Part shown: positions 8,696-19,505 of the stretch, in pieces
How the letters are laid out: every line of letters starts with the position of its first letter
Position numbering within the stretch: position 1 is the first letter of the stretch
Source: Gordonia sediminis
GTDB taxonomy: Bacteria; Actinomycetota; Actinomycetes; Mycobacteriales; Mycobacteriaceae
DNA: 64,000 bases
Assembly (NCBI GenBank): GCA_004193205.1
Contig: RZUM01000008.1
Location: 62,001-126,000, forward strand
Reading direction: 5' to 3'
The notes under the pieces: model-generated
Told to the model about the DNA's origin: nothing
The model's input: the letters and a program-made list of their open reading frames with translations, nothing else
Database searches by the model: none
Made by a program: the position numbers and the translations under genes

Positions 8696-9348
8696 TGGCC
8701 GACGAGAAGGCACCCACCTGGCAGGGGCACCGTAGCCGACCCACCCGGCTGCTGCTGTTACGCCACGGACAGACCGCGCTGTCGGTGCAGCGACGCTACT
8801 CCGGCCGGGGCAATCCGGCGCTGACCGAGACCGGCACGGCACAGGCGCGGGAGGTGGCCACGCGTCTGCGCGCCATGACCGATATCGCCGCGATCGTATC
8901 GTCGCCGCTCGACCGTGCGCTCATGACGGCCCGGGCCGTCGCGGATCGGCTCGACCTCGACGTCGTCGTCGACGAGGGATTCATCGAGGCCGACTTCGGT
9001 GCCTGGGAGGGCCTGACCTTCACCGAGGCCGCCGAACGTGACCCGCAACTGCACTCCCGATGGCTGGCCGACACCGAGGTCCCCACGCCGGGCGGGGAGA
9101 GCTTCGACCAGGTGGCCAAACGGGTCATCGACGCCAAGGATGCTCTCCTGCAGCAGTTTCCCGGTCAGACCGTCCTCGTGGTGTCGCATGTGACGCCGAT
9201 CAAGTCGTTGCTTCGCGATGCGCTGCGTACCGGTCCGGAGCTGCTGTTCCGGCTGCACCTGGACCTCGCCTCGCTGTCGATCGCCGAGTTCTATCCCGAC
9301 GGCGGTTCGGTGGTGCGGCTCGTCAACGACACCGGTCACCTGGAGTGA
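8695..9348 (+). CDS. Histidine phosphatase family protein (phosphoglycerate mutase-like)
   Basis: 217 residues of a single histidine-phosphatase domain. The phosphoacceptor motif is LLRHGQT with His24 and Arg23, the second arginine is in SSPLDRALMTA, the acid is in EADFGAWEG, and the second histidine in VVSHVTPIK. In mycobacteria the gene in this position (Rv2228c) encodes an RNase HI domain fused in front of this domain; here the ATG follows directly on the zinc-ribbon stop and there is no room for an RNase H domain. It is therefore a stand-alone phosphatase, possibly acting on small phosphates such as alpha-ribazole phosphate; the substrate is unknown. rnpB lies just downstream. Confidence 0.85.
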   Translation: MADEKAPTWQGHRSRPTRLLLLRHGQTALSVQRRYSGRGNPALTETGTAQAREVATRLRAMTDIAAIVSSPLDRALMTARAVADRLDLDVVVDEGFIEADFGAWEGLTFTEAAERDPQLHSRWLADTEVPTPGGESFDQVAKRVIDAKDALLQQFPGQTVLVVSHVTPIKSLLRDALRTGPELLFRLHLDLASLSIAEFYPDGGSVVRLVNDTGHLE

Positions 9349-9374
9349 CGAGGACGCCCGGCTATCCTGTGTGA

Positions 9375-9815
<441 letters not shown>

Positions 9816-9866
9816 CCCGCTTCCCGTCCGAGAGGTGACCCCGCAGATACCCATTAGAGTCGGGGT

Positions 9867-11279
9867 GTGCAGCGCTTCCTGTCCGCCCCCGAGATCGACT
9901 TCGGCGCGATCCGCGACGAACTGGGGATCAGCGAGGACTACGGGGCCGAGGCACAATACGAAGCCGACCACGCCGAGGACCGGTACGCGGCCGACCGGGA
10001 GGACCGCACCGACCTGCCCTTGGTCACCATCGATCCGCCGACCTCGCTCGACCTCGACCAGGCCGTGCACATCACCGCCGACGCGGACGGATTCCTGGTG
10101 CACTACGCGATCGCCGACGTGGCTGCCCTGGTGGCCCCCGAAGGTGCCCTCGACCAGGAGAGCCGTCGTCGGGGCACGACCATCTACCTGCCGGATCGCT
10201 CGGTGCCGTTGCACCCGCGCTCTTTGTCGGAGGGTGCGGGGTCGCTGCTGCCCGACCAGACGCGACCCTGCATGCTCTGGACCATCCGCGTGAGCGCCGA
10301 CGGCACGGCCACCGATGCGACGGTGCGCCGGGCGCGTGTGCGGTCGGTGGCGAAACTCGACTATGCGGGGGTGTCCGCCGATGCTGCGGCGGGTCGTCTG
10401 CACCCGTCGATCGCCTTGCTCCCCACCTTCGGGGAATTGCGCCGGCGGGTCGCCCTCGACGGTGGCGCGGTCGAACTCGATCTGCCCGATCAGGAGGTGA
10501 TCCGCGACGGACGGCACTGGACGCTGCGGCTCGCGCCGCACACCCCCGCCGACATGTGGAACTCACAACTGTCGCTGCTGGCCGGGATGTGCGCGGGACG
10601 CATGATGGCCGACGCCGGGGTCGGGTTGCTGCGCACCCTGCCGCCGGCCGAGAAGGATGCGGTGACCGGACTGCGCGCGGCGGCCGCGGCGCTGGGAGTG
10701 TCGTGGCCGGCCGAGGCCACCGTCGGACAGTTCCTCGCGGGCCTGCCCAAGGGTCACCCGTCGACCCTGGCCCTCATGTCGGCCGGTGCCACGCTGATGC
10801 GGGGCGCCGACTATCTGGTGCTCGACCCGGCACAGGAGCGGCCGGGCGCCGATCGGATGCGCCACGCGGCGATCGGAGGCGTCTACGCGCACGTGACCGC
10901 GCCGTTGCGCCGCCTCGGTGACCGCTTCGCCACCGAGGTCTGTCTGGCGATCACGACGGGACAGGCGGTACCGGGTTGGGTGTCGCGGGCACTGCCGACC
11001 CTGCCGAGGCTGCTGCGCTCGGCGGGATCCCTCGCGTCGTCGGCCGAGCGGGCGGGCATCGACCTCGCCGAGGCCGTCCTCCTCGCGGGACGGGTCGGGG
11101 ACAGGTTCGAGGCGGTCGTGCTGCACGCTGCATCCGAGCACCGGCGGGCGCGGGTCTTCCTCACCGAGCCGGCGGTCATAGCACCGTGCGACGGTGAGCC
11201 CGGACAAGGCGAGCGTCTGACCGTCATGCTCCGCGACGCGGATCCCTCGACACGGAAGGTGGCCTTCGCGCCGGCCTGA
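9867..11279 (+). CDS. RNB-domain (RNase II/R-like) ribonuclease
   Basis: 470 residues, much shorter than RNase R and lacking recognisable S1 and cold-shock RNA-binding domains, as in the short actinobacterial RNB proteins. The metal-binding signature near residue 56 is DPPTSLDLDQA: three acidic positions are retained, but the fourth aspartate of the E. coli RNase II motif is glutamine. I recall this change in related actinobacterial proteins, so it need not mean inactivity. An RNB C-terminal segment with HVTAPLRRLGDRF near 335-347 is conserved. GTG at 9867 follows a -10-like TAGAGT (9855-9860) by six bases, so it is probably leaderless. It is predicted to be a 3'-5' exoribonuclease. Confidence 0.82.
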   Translation: MQRFLSAPEIDFGAIRDELGISEDYGAEAQYEADHAEDRYAADREDRTDLPLVTIDPPTSLDLDQAVHITADADGFLVHYAIADVAALVAPEGALDQESRRRGTTIYLPDRSVPLHPRSLSEGAGSLLPDQTRPCMLWTIRVSADGTATDATVRRARVRSVAKLDYAGVSADAAAGRLHPSIALLPTFGELRRRVALDGGAVELDLPDQEVIRDGRHWTLRLAPHTPADMWNSQLSLLAGMCAGRMMADAGVGLLRTLPPAEKDAVTGLRAAAAALGVSWPAEATVGQFLAGLPKGHPSTLALMSAGATLMRGADYLVLDPAQERPGADRMRHAAIGGVYAHVTAPLRRLGDRFATEVCLAITTGQAVPGWVSRALPTLPRLLRSAGSLASSAERAGIDLAEAVLLAGRVGDRFEAVVLHAASEHRRARVFLTEPAVIAPCDGEPGQGERLTVMLRDADPSTRKVAFAPA

Positions 11280-11291
11280 GGGTCGTCGCGC

Positions 11292-12788
11292 TCAGAGATC
11301 CTTGGCGACCGCCCGGTAGGCCTGCAGGGCCCGCGCGCTGTCGTGCTCCTGCCGGGCGTCGATGCGCCCGAGCACGAACAGGTCCTGGCCGGACGCGGTC
11401 CCGGAACCCACGATCTCGGCGAGCCGTTTGCGGTTGATGGCGGTGTCGTTGAAATCCCCGAGCGCCGACTGGATGTCCTTGGCGGCCTTGGCCACCTTGC
11501 GGTACTTCTTGCGGCCCAACGGTTCGGCCGCGTCGGTGCTGTAGCGCAACCGCTTGGCGCGCCGCCGGATCAGATGCAGTTGCTCGGTCCACTCGTGCGA
11601 ACCCTCGGGCAGGGTCGCCAGCGTCGCCTGTGCTTTCCTGATGCTCTTGCGGTTCTTGGCGATGGCCTTCTCGACCGCCTCGGTCGCCTCCAGGTCGGCG
11701 TCCGGACCGGGCGGCGGCGAGGCGATCAGTTCGTCGACGGCGTCGAGCAGCGCGAAGTAACGTTCGGAATTCATCGCGCTGTGCGCCGCCTTGATCGCAC
11801 GGTCGTGCACCGCGGTCTCGGCGCCGGCCAGCGTCGCGATGAGCTCCTCGGACGCGTTCTCCGAGCGCAGCAGCGACTCGTCGAGCGCGAGCTGGACCTC
11901 GGAGTCACGGGCCTCCCCGAGGATCCGCGCCAGCAACTTCAACTCCTCGTTGAGGTGAGCGGTGCGCGCCTCGTCGAGCACCGTCGGGAACCCGGAGAAG
12001 ATGCTGCGCAGCCGGCGGCATGCCACCCGCATCTGGTGGACTGCGTCCTCGGCGTCGATACGGACGAGTGGGTCGTAGGCGACCAGCGTGTTGCGGTGGA
12101 TGGCGATGTCGGTCACCACCAGTTCGAGTGCGGTCGGCCGCTTGCCGACGTGCGGCTCGGTGACCGACGGTGTCGACCCGATGGCCCGGGCGAGTTTCGA
12201 CGCCGACGACGGCGCCCGGCCACCGGCACGCTGCAGGAGTTTCTCGGCGGCCTTCAGCACCCTCTTGTCGGGGCGGTCGCCCAGCAGCTCGAACTCCCAT
12301 TCCGCCCACTCCTGGAAGTGCCCACCGGGCAGCAGGGACTGGGCGGTCACCAAGTCCTCGGCGAACTCGGCGACGGGGCTGCCGTCGAAGCCCAGCAGCG
12401 TGGTGACCGTGCGTTTCGTGGACAGCGCCGCCACCGGGATCAGCTTGCGGGTCCGGATCAGGGCCACCACCGGGGTGAGCATCTCGGCCGGGACGTCACC
12501 GTCGGCGGGCGCGTCATCGAAGCCGACACGCAGTTCGCGTCGGGCACCCACGGTGCCGGTCGGCCGCTTCAGATGCCAGCCCGCATCGTGTCCGCCGGTG
12601 CGGCGCCGCATGGTGATCCGGTTGCCGGCGAGATCGAGGTTCTCGGTGTCGAAATACGTGGCGTCCAGGGCGAACGTCTCGGGTTCGGTCGCGCCGATGA
12701 CACCGGGTAGAACGCGCAGGTCGGGGGCCGTGTGCCCGGCATCCACGTCGAACTTCAGCTCGATCTCGACCACCTCGGATGCAGCCAC
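11292..12788 (-). CDS. CYTH and CHAD domain protein
   Basis: 498 residues. The N-terminal CYTH domain begins with VEIELKFDV (the family ExExK pattern), and basic/acidic tunnel residues follow. The C-terminal CHAD domain starts near residue 215 and contains conserved histidine-rich helices such as AVHQMRVACRRLRSIFSGF and IRRRAKRLRYSTDA. CYTH enzymes hydrolyse triphosphates, and CHAD domains bind inorganic polyphosphate, so the fusion probably acts on or senses polyphosphate. GTG at 12788 has a GGAGG ribosome-binding site five bases upstream. It is convergent with the RNB gene (12 bases apart). Confidence 0.9.
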   Translation of the reverse strand: MAASEVVEIELKFDVDAGHTAPDLRVLPGVIGATEPETFALDATYFDTENLDLAGNRITMRRRTGGHDAGWHLKRPTGTVGARRELRVGFDDAPADGDVPAEMLTPVVALIRTRKLIPVAALSTKRTVTTLLGFDGSPVAEFAEDLVTAQSLLPGGHFQEWAEWEFELLGDRPDKRVLKAAEKLLQRAGGRAPSSASKLARAIGSTPSVTEPHVGKRPTALELVVTDIAIHRNTLVAYDPLVRIDAEDAVHQMRVACRRLRSIFSGFPTVLDEARTAHLNEELKLLARILGEARDSEVQLALDESLLRSENASEELIATLAGAETAVHDRAIKAAHSAMNSERYFALLDAVDELIASPPPGPDADLEATEAVEKAIAKNRKSIRKAQATLATLPEGSHEWTEQLHLIRRRAKRLRYSTDAAEPLGRKKYRKVAKAAKDIQSALGDFNDTAINRKRLAEIVGSGTASGQDLFVLGRIDARQEHDSARALQAYRAVAKDL

Positions 12789-12851
12789 CCGTTCCTCCCG
12801 TTCCGCGGCCCGGCGGGTGCCGCCGGGTCGCCTTCGATGTCGTCGGAAAGT

Positions 12852-13814
12852 CTAGTCGGACTCTTCCGCGAATCGGTCGGTGGCGGTGATCAGGTGGTGT
12901 TTGATCCCGGGCTCGAACGAGGCGTGTCCCGCGTCGTCGACGATGTGCAGTTCGGCGTCGGGCCACGCCCGGTGCAGATCCCACGCGCTGCGGGTGGGGC
13001 ACACCACGTCGTAGCGGCCCTGGACGATGACCCCGGGGATGTGTGCGATCCGGTCGATGTTGGCCAGCAGCTGCCCGTCGTCGAGGAAACCGCCGTGGAC
13101 GAAGTAGTGGTTCTCGATGGTGGCGAAGGCGAGGTCGAAGCGGTGACTCTCCGCGTCGCGTCCGTCGGGTTTCGGGAGCAGGTAGCTCGTCGCCTGCTCC
13201 CACCCCGTCCAGGCGCCGGCCGCCGCGCGCGCGATCTCCGGATCCCCGGAGGTCAGCAACCGGTGATAGGCGGCGACCAGATCCCCGCCACGTTCGGCTT
13301 CGGGGATCGGCGCCAGATACGACTCCCACAGATCCGGGTAGATGTGGGCGGCGCCGCCGTTGTAGTACCAGTCGATCTCGCTGCGCCGCAGGAGGAAAAT
13401 GCCGCGCAGCACCAGTTCGGTCACCCGCTCGGGATACGTCTGGGCATAGGCGAGCCCGAGCGTCGACCCCCACGACCCGCCGAAGACCTGCCACCGGGTG
13501 ATTCCCAGATGCTCGCGCAGGTGTTCCATGTCGGCGATCAGGTGGTCGGTGGTGTTGACGGTGAGGTCGGCGCCGTCGGCGATGTGGGGTCGCGATCGCC
13601 CACAGCCGCGCTGGTCGAACAACACGATCCGGTACCGGTCCGGGTCGAAGAACCGGCGCTGGTCCGGCGACGTCCCGCCGCCGGGTCCGCCGTGCACGAA
13701 GACCACCGGCTTACCGGTCGGCGTCCCCGATGTCTCCCAGTAGACGAGCTGGCCGTCGCCGACGTCGAGCAGGCCCTGGTCGTAGGGTTCGATCTCCGGG
13801 TAGAACTCGCGCAT
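12852..13814 (-). CDS. pip: Prolyl aminopeptidase
   Basis: 320-residue alpha/beta hydrolase of peptidase family S33, removing N-terminal proline. The oxyanion region is VHGGPGGGTSPDQRRFFDP, the nucleophile is Ser114 in GGSWGST, the acid is in VQGRYDVVCP and the histidine in DDAGHASFE. The DQRGCGRSRPH segment is characteristic of prolyl iminopeptidases. ATG at 13814 is preferred over GTG at 13820 because a -10-like TAAGCT (13821-13826) lies six bases upstream. It is transcribed towards the CYTH/CHAD gene and lies 25 bases downstream of panB. There is no signal peptide, so it is cytosolic. Confidence 0.93.
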   Translation of the reverse strand: MREFYPEIEPYDQGLLDVGDGQLVYWETSGTPTGKPVVFVHGGPGGGTSPDQRRFFDPDRYRIVLFDQRGCGRSRPHIADGADLTVNTTDHLIADMEHLREHLGITRWQVFGGSWGSTLGLAYAQTYPERVTELVLRGIFLLRRSEIDWYYNGGAAHIYPDLWESYLAPIPEAERGGDLVAAYHRLLTSGDPEIARAAAGAWTGWEQATSYLLPKPDGRDAESHRFDLAFATIENHYFVHGGFLDDGQLLANIDRIAHIPGVIVQGRYDVVCPTRSAWDLHRAWPDAELHIVDDAGHASFEPGIKHHLITATDRFAEESD

Positions 13815-13839
13815 CAGCACAGCTTATGCGCGTGCCGGG

Positions 13840-14706
13840 TCAGTAGCTGTGTTCAGGTGCGGGGAACGAACCGCGGCGGACCTCGTCAGCGTATTCTTCT
13901 GCGGCGGAACGCAACTGGTCGCCGATCTCGGCGAACCGCTTGACGAAGCGGGCGGTGCGGCCGTGGGTCATCCCGGCCATGTCCTGCCAGACGAGTACCT
14001 GCGCGTCGGTCTCGTTGCCGGCACCGATACCGACGGTGGGGATGGTCAGCTTGCGGCTGATCTGCCCGGCGAGTTCGGCCGGCACCATCTCCATGACGAC
14101 GGCGAACGCGCCCGCCTCCTGGACCGCGATCGCATCGGCGATCAGCTGGTCGGCGGCATCGCCGCGCCCCTGGACGCGGTAGCCGCCGAGTCCGTTGACG
14201 CTCTGTGGGGTGAAACCGATGTGCGCCATCACCGGGATGCCGGCCGCGCTCAGTGCGGCGATCTGATCGGCGACACGTTCGCCGCCCTCGAGCTTGATGG
14301 CGTGCGCGCCGGTCTGCTTGAAGACCTTGACGGCGGATTCGAGGGCTTGCTGCGGTCCGGCCTCGTAGCTGCCGAACGGCAGATCCGCGACGACCAGCGC
14401 GTGCGGCGCACCGCGGACGACCGCGCGGATCAGGGGGATGAGCTCGTCGACGGTCACCGGGATGGTGGTGTCGTAGCCCAGCATGACGTTGGCCGCGGAG
14501 TCGCCGACGAGCAGCACCGGAATCCCGGCGGCGTCGAAGATGCGGGCGGTGGAGTAGTCGTAGCAGGTGAGCATCGACCACTTCTCACCGTCGGCCTTCA
14601 TCTGGGCCAGATGCTGCACGCGGGTCGTGCGGCGGCGGGGAGGGGCTGTGTGCGAGGAATCGGCCGCGACCGGACCGGACGCGCCGTACACCGAGGATTC
14701 CGACAT
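13840..14706 (-). CDS. panB: 3-methyl-2-oxobutanoate hydroxymethyltransferase
   Basis: 288 residues. PanB transfers a hydroxymethyl group from methylene-tetrahydrofolate to alpha-ketoisovalerate in pantothenate synthesis. Characteristic segments are [58 protein letters not shown] and PTVGIGAG, together covering the metal and substrate pocket. The first 25 residues are a variable extension typical of mycobacterial PanB. ATG at 14706 is preceded by a purine-rich AAAGAGA ribosome-binding site, so unlike many neighbours it has a leader. It may be cotranscribed with pip. Confidence 0.95.
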   Translation of the reverse strand: MSESSVYGASGPVAADSSHTAPPRRRTTRVQHLAQMKADGEKWSMLTCYDYSTARIFDAAGIPVLLVGDSAANVMLGYDTTIPVTVDELIPLIRAVVRGAPHALVVADLPFGSYEAGPQQALESAVKVFKQTGAHAIKLEGGERVADQIAALSAAGIPVMAHIGFTPQSVNGLGGYRVQGRGDAADQLIADAIAVQEAGAFAVVMEMVPAELAGQISRKLTIPTVGIGAGNETDAQVLVWQDMAGMTHGRTARFVKRFAEIGDQLRSAAEEYADEVRRGSFPAPEHSY

Positions 14707-15038
14707 CGTTGTCTCTTTTCTGCCTCGAGTCCTGGCCTGCAGGTACCCGGGTTGGATCGGACGTGGTCCATTGTCTCATCGGAGCGCAGCAGATCGGCGC
14801 CTCTGACCTGTGGTTTTGCTCACATGTCGGGGAGAGGCCGAGCCGAAGGTGGTCGGTGGATAGGATGCCTCGGGTTTCCGGACGACGCCGCTGTGCGGGG
14901 GAGCGCGGATTCGGCGACCATCTCATTGTGGCGAAAATTCGTCTCGAATAGTGGGATGGACCGCGCAAAACCGCAGTACGTGGAGGTCGGTTTGAATCCG
15001 TAACACGGATTTAACAGGCTGCTTCTAATCTCCGGGGC
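14707..15038. other. panB-glnA2 divergent intergenic region
   Basis: 332 bases without a convincing gene. The right end carries the glnA2 promoter: -10-like TAATCT at 15026-15031, seven bases before the ATG. The GlnR-like box 15000-15015 lies over the expected -35. A perfect inverted repeat, AATCCGT (14995-15001) and ACGGATT (15005-15011), overlaps that box. The left end carries the panB ribosome-binding site. The middle (about 14760-14990) shows nothing I can name. Confidence 0.5.
15000..15015 (+). promoter_or_regulatory. GlnR-like nitrogen-response box before glnA2
   Basis: GTAAC, six bases, TTAAC. This fits the actinobacterial GlnR pattern gTnAC-N6-GaAAC except for T in place of the first G of the second half. 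It lies 24-39 bases before the apparently leaderless glnA2 start, over the -35 region. The position could give either activation or repression. Confidence 0.4.
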
Positions 15039-16379
15039 ATGGATCGCCAAAAGGAATTCGTACTGCGGACCCTCGAAGAGCGTGACATCCGATTCGTGAG
15101 GCTGTGGTTCACCGATGTCCTGGGCTACCTGAAGTCCGTCGCGATCGCGCCCGCCGAACTCGAAGGCGCGTTCGGTGAGGGCATCGGCTTCGACGGTTCG
15201 GCCATCGAGGGGTTCTCCCGGGTCTCCGAGGCCGACACCGTCGCGCGGCCCGATCCGTCGACCTTCCAGATCCTCCCGTGGACCACGTCGAGCGGGCGTC
15301 ATCACTCGGCGCGCATGTTCTGCGACATCGTCATGCCCGACGGCACGCCGAGCTGGGCGGACTCGCGCAACGTCTTGCGTCGACAGCTCAACAAGGCCGC
15401 CGATCAGGGATTCAGCTGCTACGTCCACCCCGAGATCGAGTTCTTCCTCCTCAAGAACGCACCGCTGGACGGCAGCGTCCCGACGCCGGCCGACTCCGGT
15501 GGATACTTCGATCAGGCCGTCCACGACTCGGCGCCGAACTTCCGGCGCCACGCCATCGAAGCCCTCGAGTCGATGGGCATCTCGGTGGAGTTCAGCCACC
15601 ACGAGGGTGCGCCGGGCCAGCAGGAGATCGACCTGCGTTACGCCGACGCCCTGTCCATGGCCGACAACATCATGACCTTCCGCTACGTGGTCAAAGAGGT
15701 CGCGATCAACGAAGGTGCATGGGCCACCTTCATGCCCAAGCCGTTCAGTGAGTATCCCGGCTCGGCGATGCACTCGCATATGAGCCTGTTCGAAGGTGAC
15801 ACCAACGCGTTCCACAACCCCGACGACCCGATGCAGCTGTCGGACACCGGCAAGAAGTTCATCGCCGGAATCCTGCACCATGCCAGCGAGATCAGTGCGG
15901 TCACCAATCAGTGGGTGAACTCCTACAAGCGGCTGATCCACGGTGGCGAGGCGCCGACGGCGGCGACCTGGGGCGGCGCGAACCGCTCGGCGCTGATCCG
16001 GCTGCCCCTCTACACCCCAAACAAGGCGTCGTCGCGGCGGATCGAGGTCCGCAGCCCCGACTCGGCCTGCAACCCCTACCTGACGTTCGCGGTGCTGCTG
16101 GCGGCCGGACTGAAGGGCATCGCCGAGGACTACGAACTCCCGGAACCGGCCGAGGACGACGTCTGGGCGTTGACGCCCGCCGAGCGCCGCGCGATGGGCT
16201 ACCGGGAGCTCCCGGGCAGCCTCGCCGAGGCGTTGGGTCAGCTGGAGCAGTCCGAGCTGGTCGCCGAGGCGCTGGGGGAGCACGTCTTCGACTACTTCCT
16301 GCGTAACAAGTGGACGGAATGGACCAACTACCGCAGCATGGTCACACCGTTCGAGCTCAAGAACTACCTGTCCCTGTAG
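15039..16379 (+). CDS. glnA2: Type I glutamine synthetase GlnA2
   Basis: 446 residues, glutamine synthetase I-alpha length. Conserved parts are GIGFDGSAIEGFSR, HPEIEFFLL (metal glutamates), GAPGQQEIDLRY, the latch/NH4 site AMHSHMSLFEGD, NSYKRLIHGGEAPTAATWGGANRSALIR (glutamate flap and ATP region) and RRIEVRSPDSACNPYL. In the segment where GlnA1 carries its adenylylation tyrosine, this protein has DDVWALTPAER (Trp near 375), so GlnE should not modify it there. A -10-like TAATCT seven bases upstream suggests leaderless translation. glnE follows 60 bases downstream with its own apparent promoter. Confidence 0.93.
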   Translation: MDRQKEFVLRTLEERDIRFVRLWFTDVLGYLKSVAIAPAELEGAFGEGIGFDGSAIEGFSRVSEADTVARPDPSTFQILPWTTSSGRHHSARMFCDIVMPDGTPSWADSRNVLRRQLNKAADQGFSCYVHPEIEFFLLKNAPLDGSVPTPADSGGYFDQAVHDSAPNFRRHAIEALESMGISVEFSHHEGAPGQQEIDLRYADALSMADNIMTFRYVVKEVAINEGAWATFMPKPFSEYPGSAMHSHMSLFEGDTNAFHNPDDPMQLSDTGKKFIAGILHHASEISAVTNQWVNSYKRLIHGGEAPTAATWGGANRSALIRLPLYTPNKASSRRIEVRSPDSACNPYLTFAVLLAAGLKGIAEDYELPEPAEDDVWALTPAERRAMGYRELPGSLAEALGQLEQSELVAEALGEHVFDYFLRNKWTEWTNYRSMVTPFELKNYLSL

Positions 16380-16439
16380 GGCCCGTCGAGGACCCGCCCT
16401 GCCGGGTCGTGGCCGCGCGGCGCCCGCTACCTTTTGAGA

Positions 16440-19400
16440 GTGACTTCACCTCGCGGACGGGGGCGCATTCCCAGCGCCGGGCGACTCGGACTTCTCGAGC
16501 GCACCGCGCCGGGTCACCTCGCAGACCTGGGTTGGAACAACGAGGATTCGGTGGACGTGCTGTGGGCTCTCTCGCGCTCACCGGACGCCGACCTGGCGTT
16601 GCGCGCGTTGGTCCGGATGAATGCCGCCGTCGGTGACGACTGGGCGGAGATCGACCGACTGATCCGCACTGACAAGAGCTTTCGGGGACGGCTGTTCTCG
16701 GTGCTCGGCGGCTCGGACGCCTTCGGCGACCACCTCGTCGCCGAGACGGAAAGCTGGCGGCTGTTGACCGAGCCGGCGCTGCCCACCGTCGACGAGATCT
16801 ACGAGCGGATGCTTGCGTCGGTGGATGCCACCGGAGAGCCGGGGGAACTCGAGAAGGGCAACAAGGTCTACCGCGCAGCGCTGACCGGTCCGAAAGCCGT
16901 CGTCGCCCTGCGGATCGCCTACCGGAATCTGCTGCTACAGTTGGCCGCCCACGATCTGGCGTCCACGGTGGAGGACGAGCCGGTCATCTACCTGCCAGAG
17001 GTCGGCGGGTTTCTCGCCGATACCGCCGACGCGGCGTTGACCGCGGCGCTCGCGGTGGCCTTCACCGAGGTCTGCGGGGACAAACCGATCTCGGTGCGGA
17101 TGGCCGTGATCGCGATGGGCAAATGCGGTGCGCGGGAATTGAACTATGTCAGCGACGTGGACGTGATCTTCGTCAGCGAACCGGCCGACGGTCGCTCGGC
17201 CCGGATTGCCGGCGAGATGATGCGCATCGGGACGCTGGCCTTCTTCGAGGTGGATGCGGCCCTGCGCCCGGAGGGCAAGGCGGGGGCGTTGACGCGGACA
17301 CTGGACGCACACGTCGCCTATTACCACCGCTGGGCGAAGACCTGGGAGTTCCAGGCGCTGTTGAAGGCGCGGGCGATGACCGGCGACATGCAGCTCGCCG
17401 ACGAATACATCGCGGCGGTGAAACCGATGGTCTGGACCGCCGCCGAGCGCGACGACTTCGTCCCCGAGGTGCAGGCGATGCGCCGCCGCGTGGAGTCGCT
17501 GGTTCCCGAGGACATGCGCGAACGCAATCTCAAGCTCGGCAGCGGCAGTCTGCGCGACGTGGAGTTCGCGGTGCAGCTGCTGCAGATGGTGCACGGCCGG
17601 GTCGATGAGGAGATCCGCGTCCAGGCGACCGTGGACGCCCTCACCGCCCTCACCGCGGGCGGTTACGTCGGTCGCGACGACGGCGCGAACCTCAAGGCCT
17701 CCTATCAGTTCATGCGGCTGCTCGAGCATCGACTGCAGCTGCAGCGTCTCGCGCGGACGCACGTGTTGCCCTCCTTCGACGACGAGGGCAACATGCGGTG
17801 GCTGGCCCGTGCCGCGCACATCCGCCGGGAGGGCGAACACGATCCGACCGAGGTGCTGCGCGAGGAACTCAAGCGTCAGAAGGCGCGCATCCGGCGACTC
17901 CACGAGAAGCTCTTCTACCGCCCACTGCTGAATGCCGCGACACGCTTCAACACCGACGAGCTGACGCTCACCGACAAGTCCGCCGAACGCCGGCTCGCCG
18001 CGCTGGGCTACGCGAAACCCGATCGTGCGCTCAGTCATATCCGGGCGCTGGCGTCGGCACCGCTGCGGCGCGGGCAGATCCAGCTGCTGATCCTGCCGTC
18101 GCTGCTGGAGTGGATCGGCAACACTCCCGACCCGGACGCGGGGCTGCTCAACTATCGGCGACTGTGCGACGCGATGGACAAGGAGGAGTGGTTCATCCGG
18201 CTCCTGCGCGACGACGGTGTGGTAGCCGAACGGCTGATGCATGTCCTGGGCACCTCGGAGTACATCGCGAACCTGCTGATGCGCTCACCGGATGTGATCC
18301 ACCTCTACTCGGACGGGCCGAACGGACCGAAACTCTGCGAGACCCGGCCCGAGGACGTCGCCAAGGGATTGATCGCCTCCACGACCCGCCAGACCGATCT
18401 GAAACGCGCCGTGGCTGCTGCCCGCTCGCACCGACGCTTCGAGCTCGCCCGGATCGCCTCCGCCGACATCCTCGGCATGCTGGATGTCCCGCAGGTGTGC
18501 GCGGCGTTGTCGAGTGTGTGGGCGGCCGTGCTCAACGCCGCGCTGACGGTGGTCATCGCGGAGTCCGAGCGGGAGCGCGGTGAGTCGGCTCCGGCGCGGA
18601 TCGCGGTGATCGGCATGGGTCGTCTCGGTGGCGGCGAACTGGGCTATGGCTCCGACGCCGACGTGTTGTTCGTCTGTCAGCCCAACGAGGGCTTCGACGA
18701 GGCACCCGCGGTGCGCTGGGCGCAGACGATCGCGGAGAAGGTGCGCTCGATGCTGGGTTCGCCCAGTGAGGACCCGCCCCTGGAGGTGGACACCGGTCTG
18801 CGCCCGGAGGGCCGCAACGGTCCGGTGGTCCGGACGCTCGCCGCCTATGCCGCCTACTACGAGCAGTGGGCGCAGCCGTGGGAGATCCAGGCGCTGCTGC
18901 GCGCCCACCAGGTCGCCGGCGACGACGCGCTCGGCGTCGACTTCCTGCTCATGGCCGACCGTATCCGCTATCCGGAGGGTGGCGTGTCGTCGGAGGCGGT
19001 GCGCGAGATCCGTCGCATCAAGGCGCGCGTGGACTCCGAACGTCTGCCGCGCGGTGCGGACCCGGCCACCCACACCAAACTCGGCCGGGGCGGACTTGCC
19101 GACGTCGAATGGACCGTACAACTCCTGCAGCTACGCCACGCCCATCGCTTCGCGACTCTGCACAACACCTCGACGCTGCAGTCGCTCGACGCGATCGGCG
19201 CAGCCGAGCTGTTGAGTGAGACCGACGTGGCATTGCTCAAGAACGCGTGGCTGACGGCCACCAAGGCCCGCAACGCGCTTGTGCTGGTCCGCGGCAAGCC
19301 CGTCGACCAGCTGCCCGCGCTGGGGAAGCAGCTGCGCGCTGTCGCCTACGCCGCCGGGTGGCCGGAAGACCAGGCGGCGGAATTCCTGGAGAACTATCTG

Positions 19401-19451
19401 CGGGTGACGCGCCGGGCGAAGGCCGTGGTGCGCAAGGTCTTCGGGGCGTGA
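16440..19451 (+). CDS. glnE: Bifunctional glutamine synthetase adenylyltransferase/deadenylase
   Basis: 1003 residues with the duplicated architecture of GlnE. The N-terminal nucleotidyltransferase (deadenylylation) site is [19 protein letters not shown] near residue 226 and the C-terminal (adenylylation) site is [20 protein letters not shown] near 723; both keep the paired aspartates. GlnE-type helical regions follow each, with the repeated [15 protein letters not shown] / [14 protein letters not shown] motif. It sets GlnA1 activity by modifying Tyr405. GTG at 16440 follows a -10-like TACCTT (16428-16433) by six bases, hence probably leaderless; a TTG at 16434 is the upstream alternative. 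It is convergent with the holin-like gene across a hairpin. Confidence 0.95.
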   Translation: MTSPRGRGRIPSAGRLGLLERTAPGHLADLGWNNEDSVDVLWALSRSPDADLALRALVRMNAAVGDDWAEIDRLIRTDKSFRGRLFSVLGGSDAFGDHLVAETESWRLLTEPALPTVDEIYERMLASVDATGEPGELEKGNKVYRAALTGPKAVVALRIAYRNLLLQLAAHDLASTVEDEPVIYLPEVGGFLADTADAALTAALAVAFTEVCGDKPISVRMAVIAMGKCGARELNYVSDVDVIFVSEPADGRSARIAGEMMRIGTLAFFEVDAALRPEGKAGALTRTLDAHVAYYHRWAKTWEFQALLKARAMTGDMQLADEYIAAVKPMVWTAAERDDFVPEVQAMRRRVESLVPEDMRERNLKLGSGSLRDVEFAVQLLQMVHGRVDEEIRVQATVDALTALTAGGYVGRDDGANLKASYQFMRLLEHRLQLQRLARTHVLPSFDDEGNMRWLARAAHIRREGEHDPTEVLREELKRQKARIRRLHEKLFYRPLLNAATRFNTDELTLTDKSAERRLAALGYAKPDRALSHIRALASAPLRRGQIQLLILPSLLEWIGNTPDPDAGLLNYRRLCDAMDKEEWFIRLLRDDGVVAERLMHVLGTSEYIANLLMRSPDVIHLYSDGPNGPKLCETRPEDVAKGLIASTTRQTDLKRAVAAARSHRRFELARIASADILGMLDVPQVCAALSSVWAAVLNAALTVVIAESERERGESAPARIAVIGMGRLGGGELGYGSDADVLFVCQPNEGFDEAPAVRWAQTIAEKVRSMLGSPSEDPPLEVDTGLRPEGRNGPVVRTLAAYAAYYEQWAQPWEIQALLRAHQVAGDDALGVDFLLMADRIRYPEGGVSSEAVREIRRIKARVDSERLPRGADPATHTKLGRGGLADVEWTVQLLQLRHAHRFATLHNTSTLQSLDAIGAAELLSETDVALLKNAWLTATKARNALVLVRGKPVDQLPALGKQLRAVAYAAGWPEDQAAEFLENYLRVTRRAKAVVRKVFGA

Positions 19452-19457
19452 CCGGAC

Positions 19458-19497
19458 GCGTCGGCGTCTGTTCGGACAACCGGACGGACGCCGACGC
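19458..19497. terminator. Hairpin between glnE and holin-like gene
   Basis: An 18-base arm 19458-19475 pairs with 19480-19497 with two mismatched positions and a four-base loop. There is no long U-tract. It lies six bases after the glnE stop and eight before the convergent gene's stop, so it can serve both directions. Confidence 0.6.
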
Positions 19498-19505
19498 GCC
19501 CGCCG

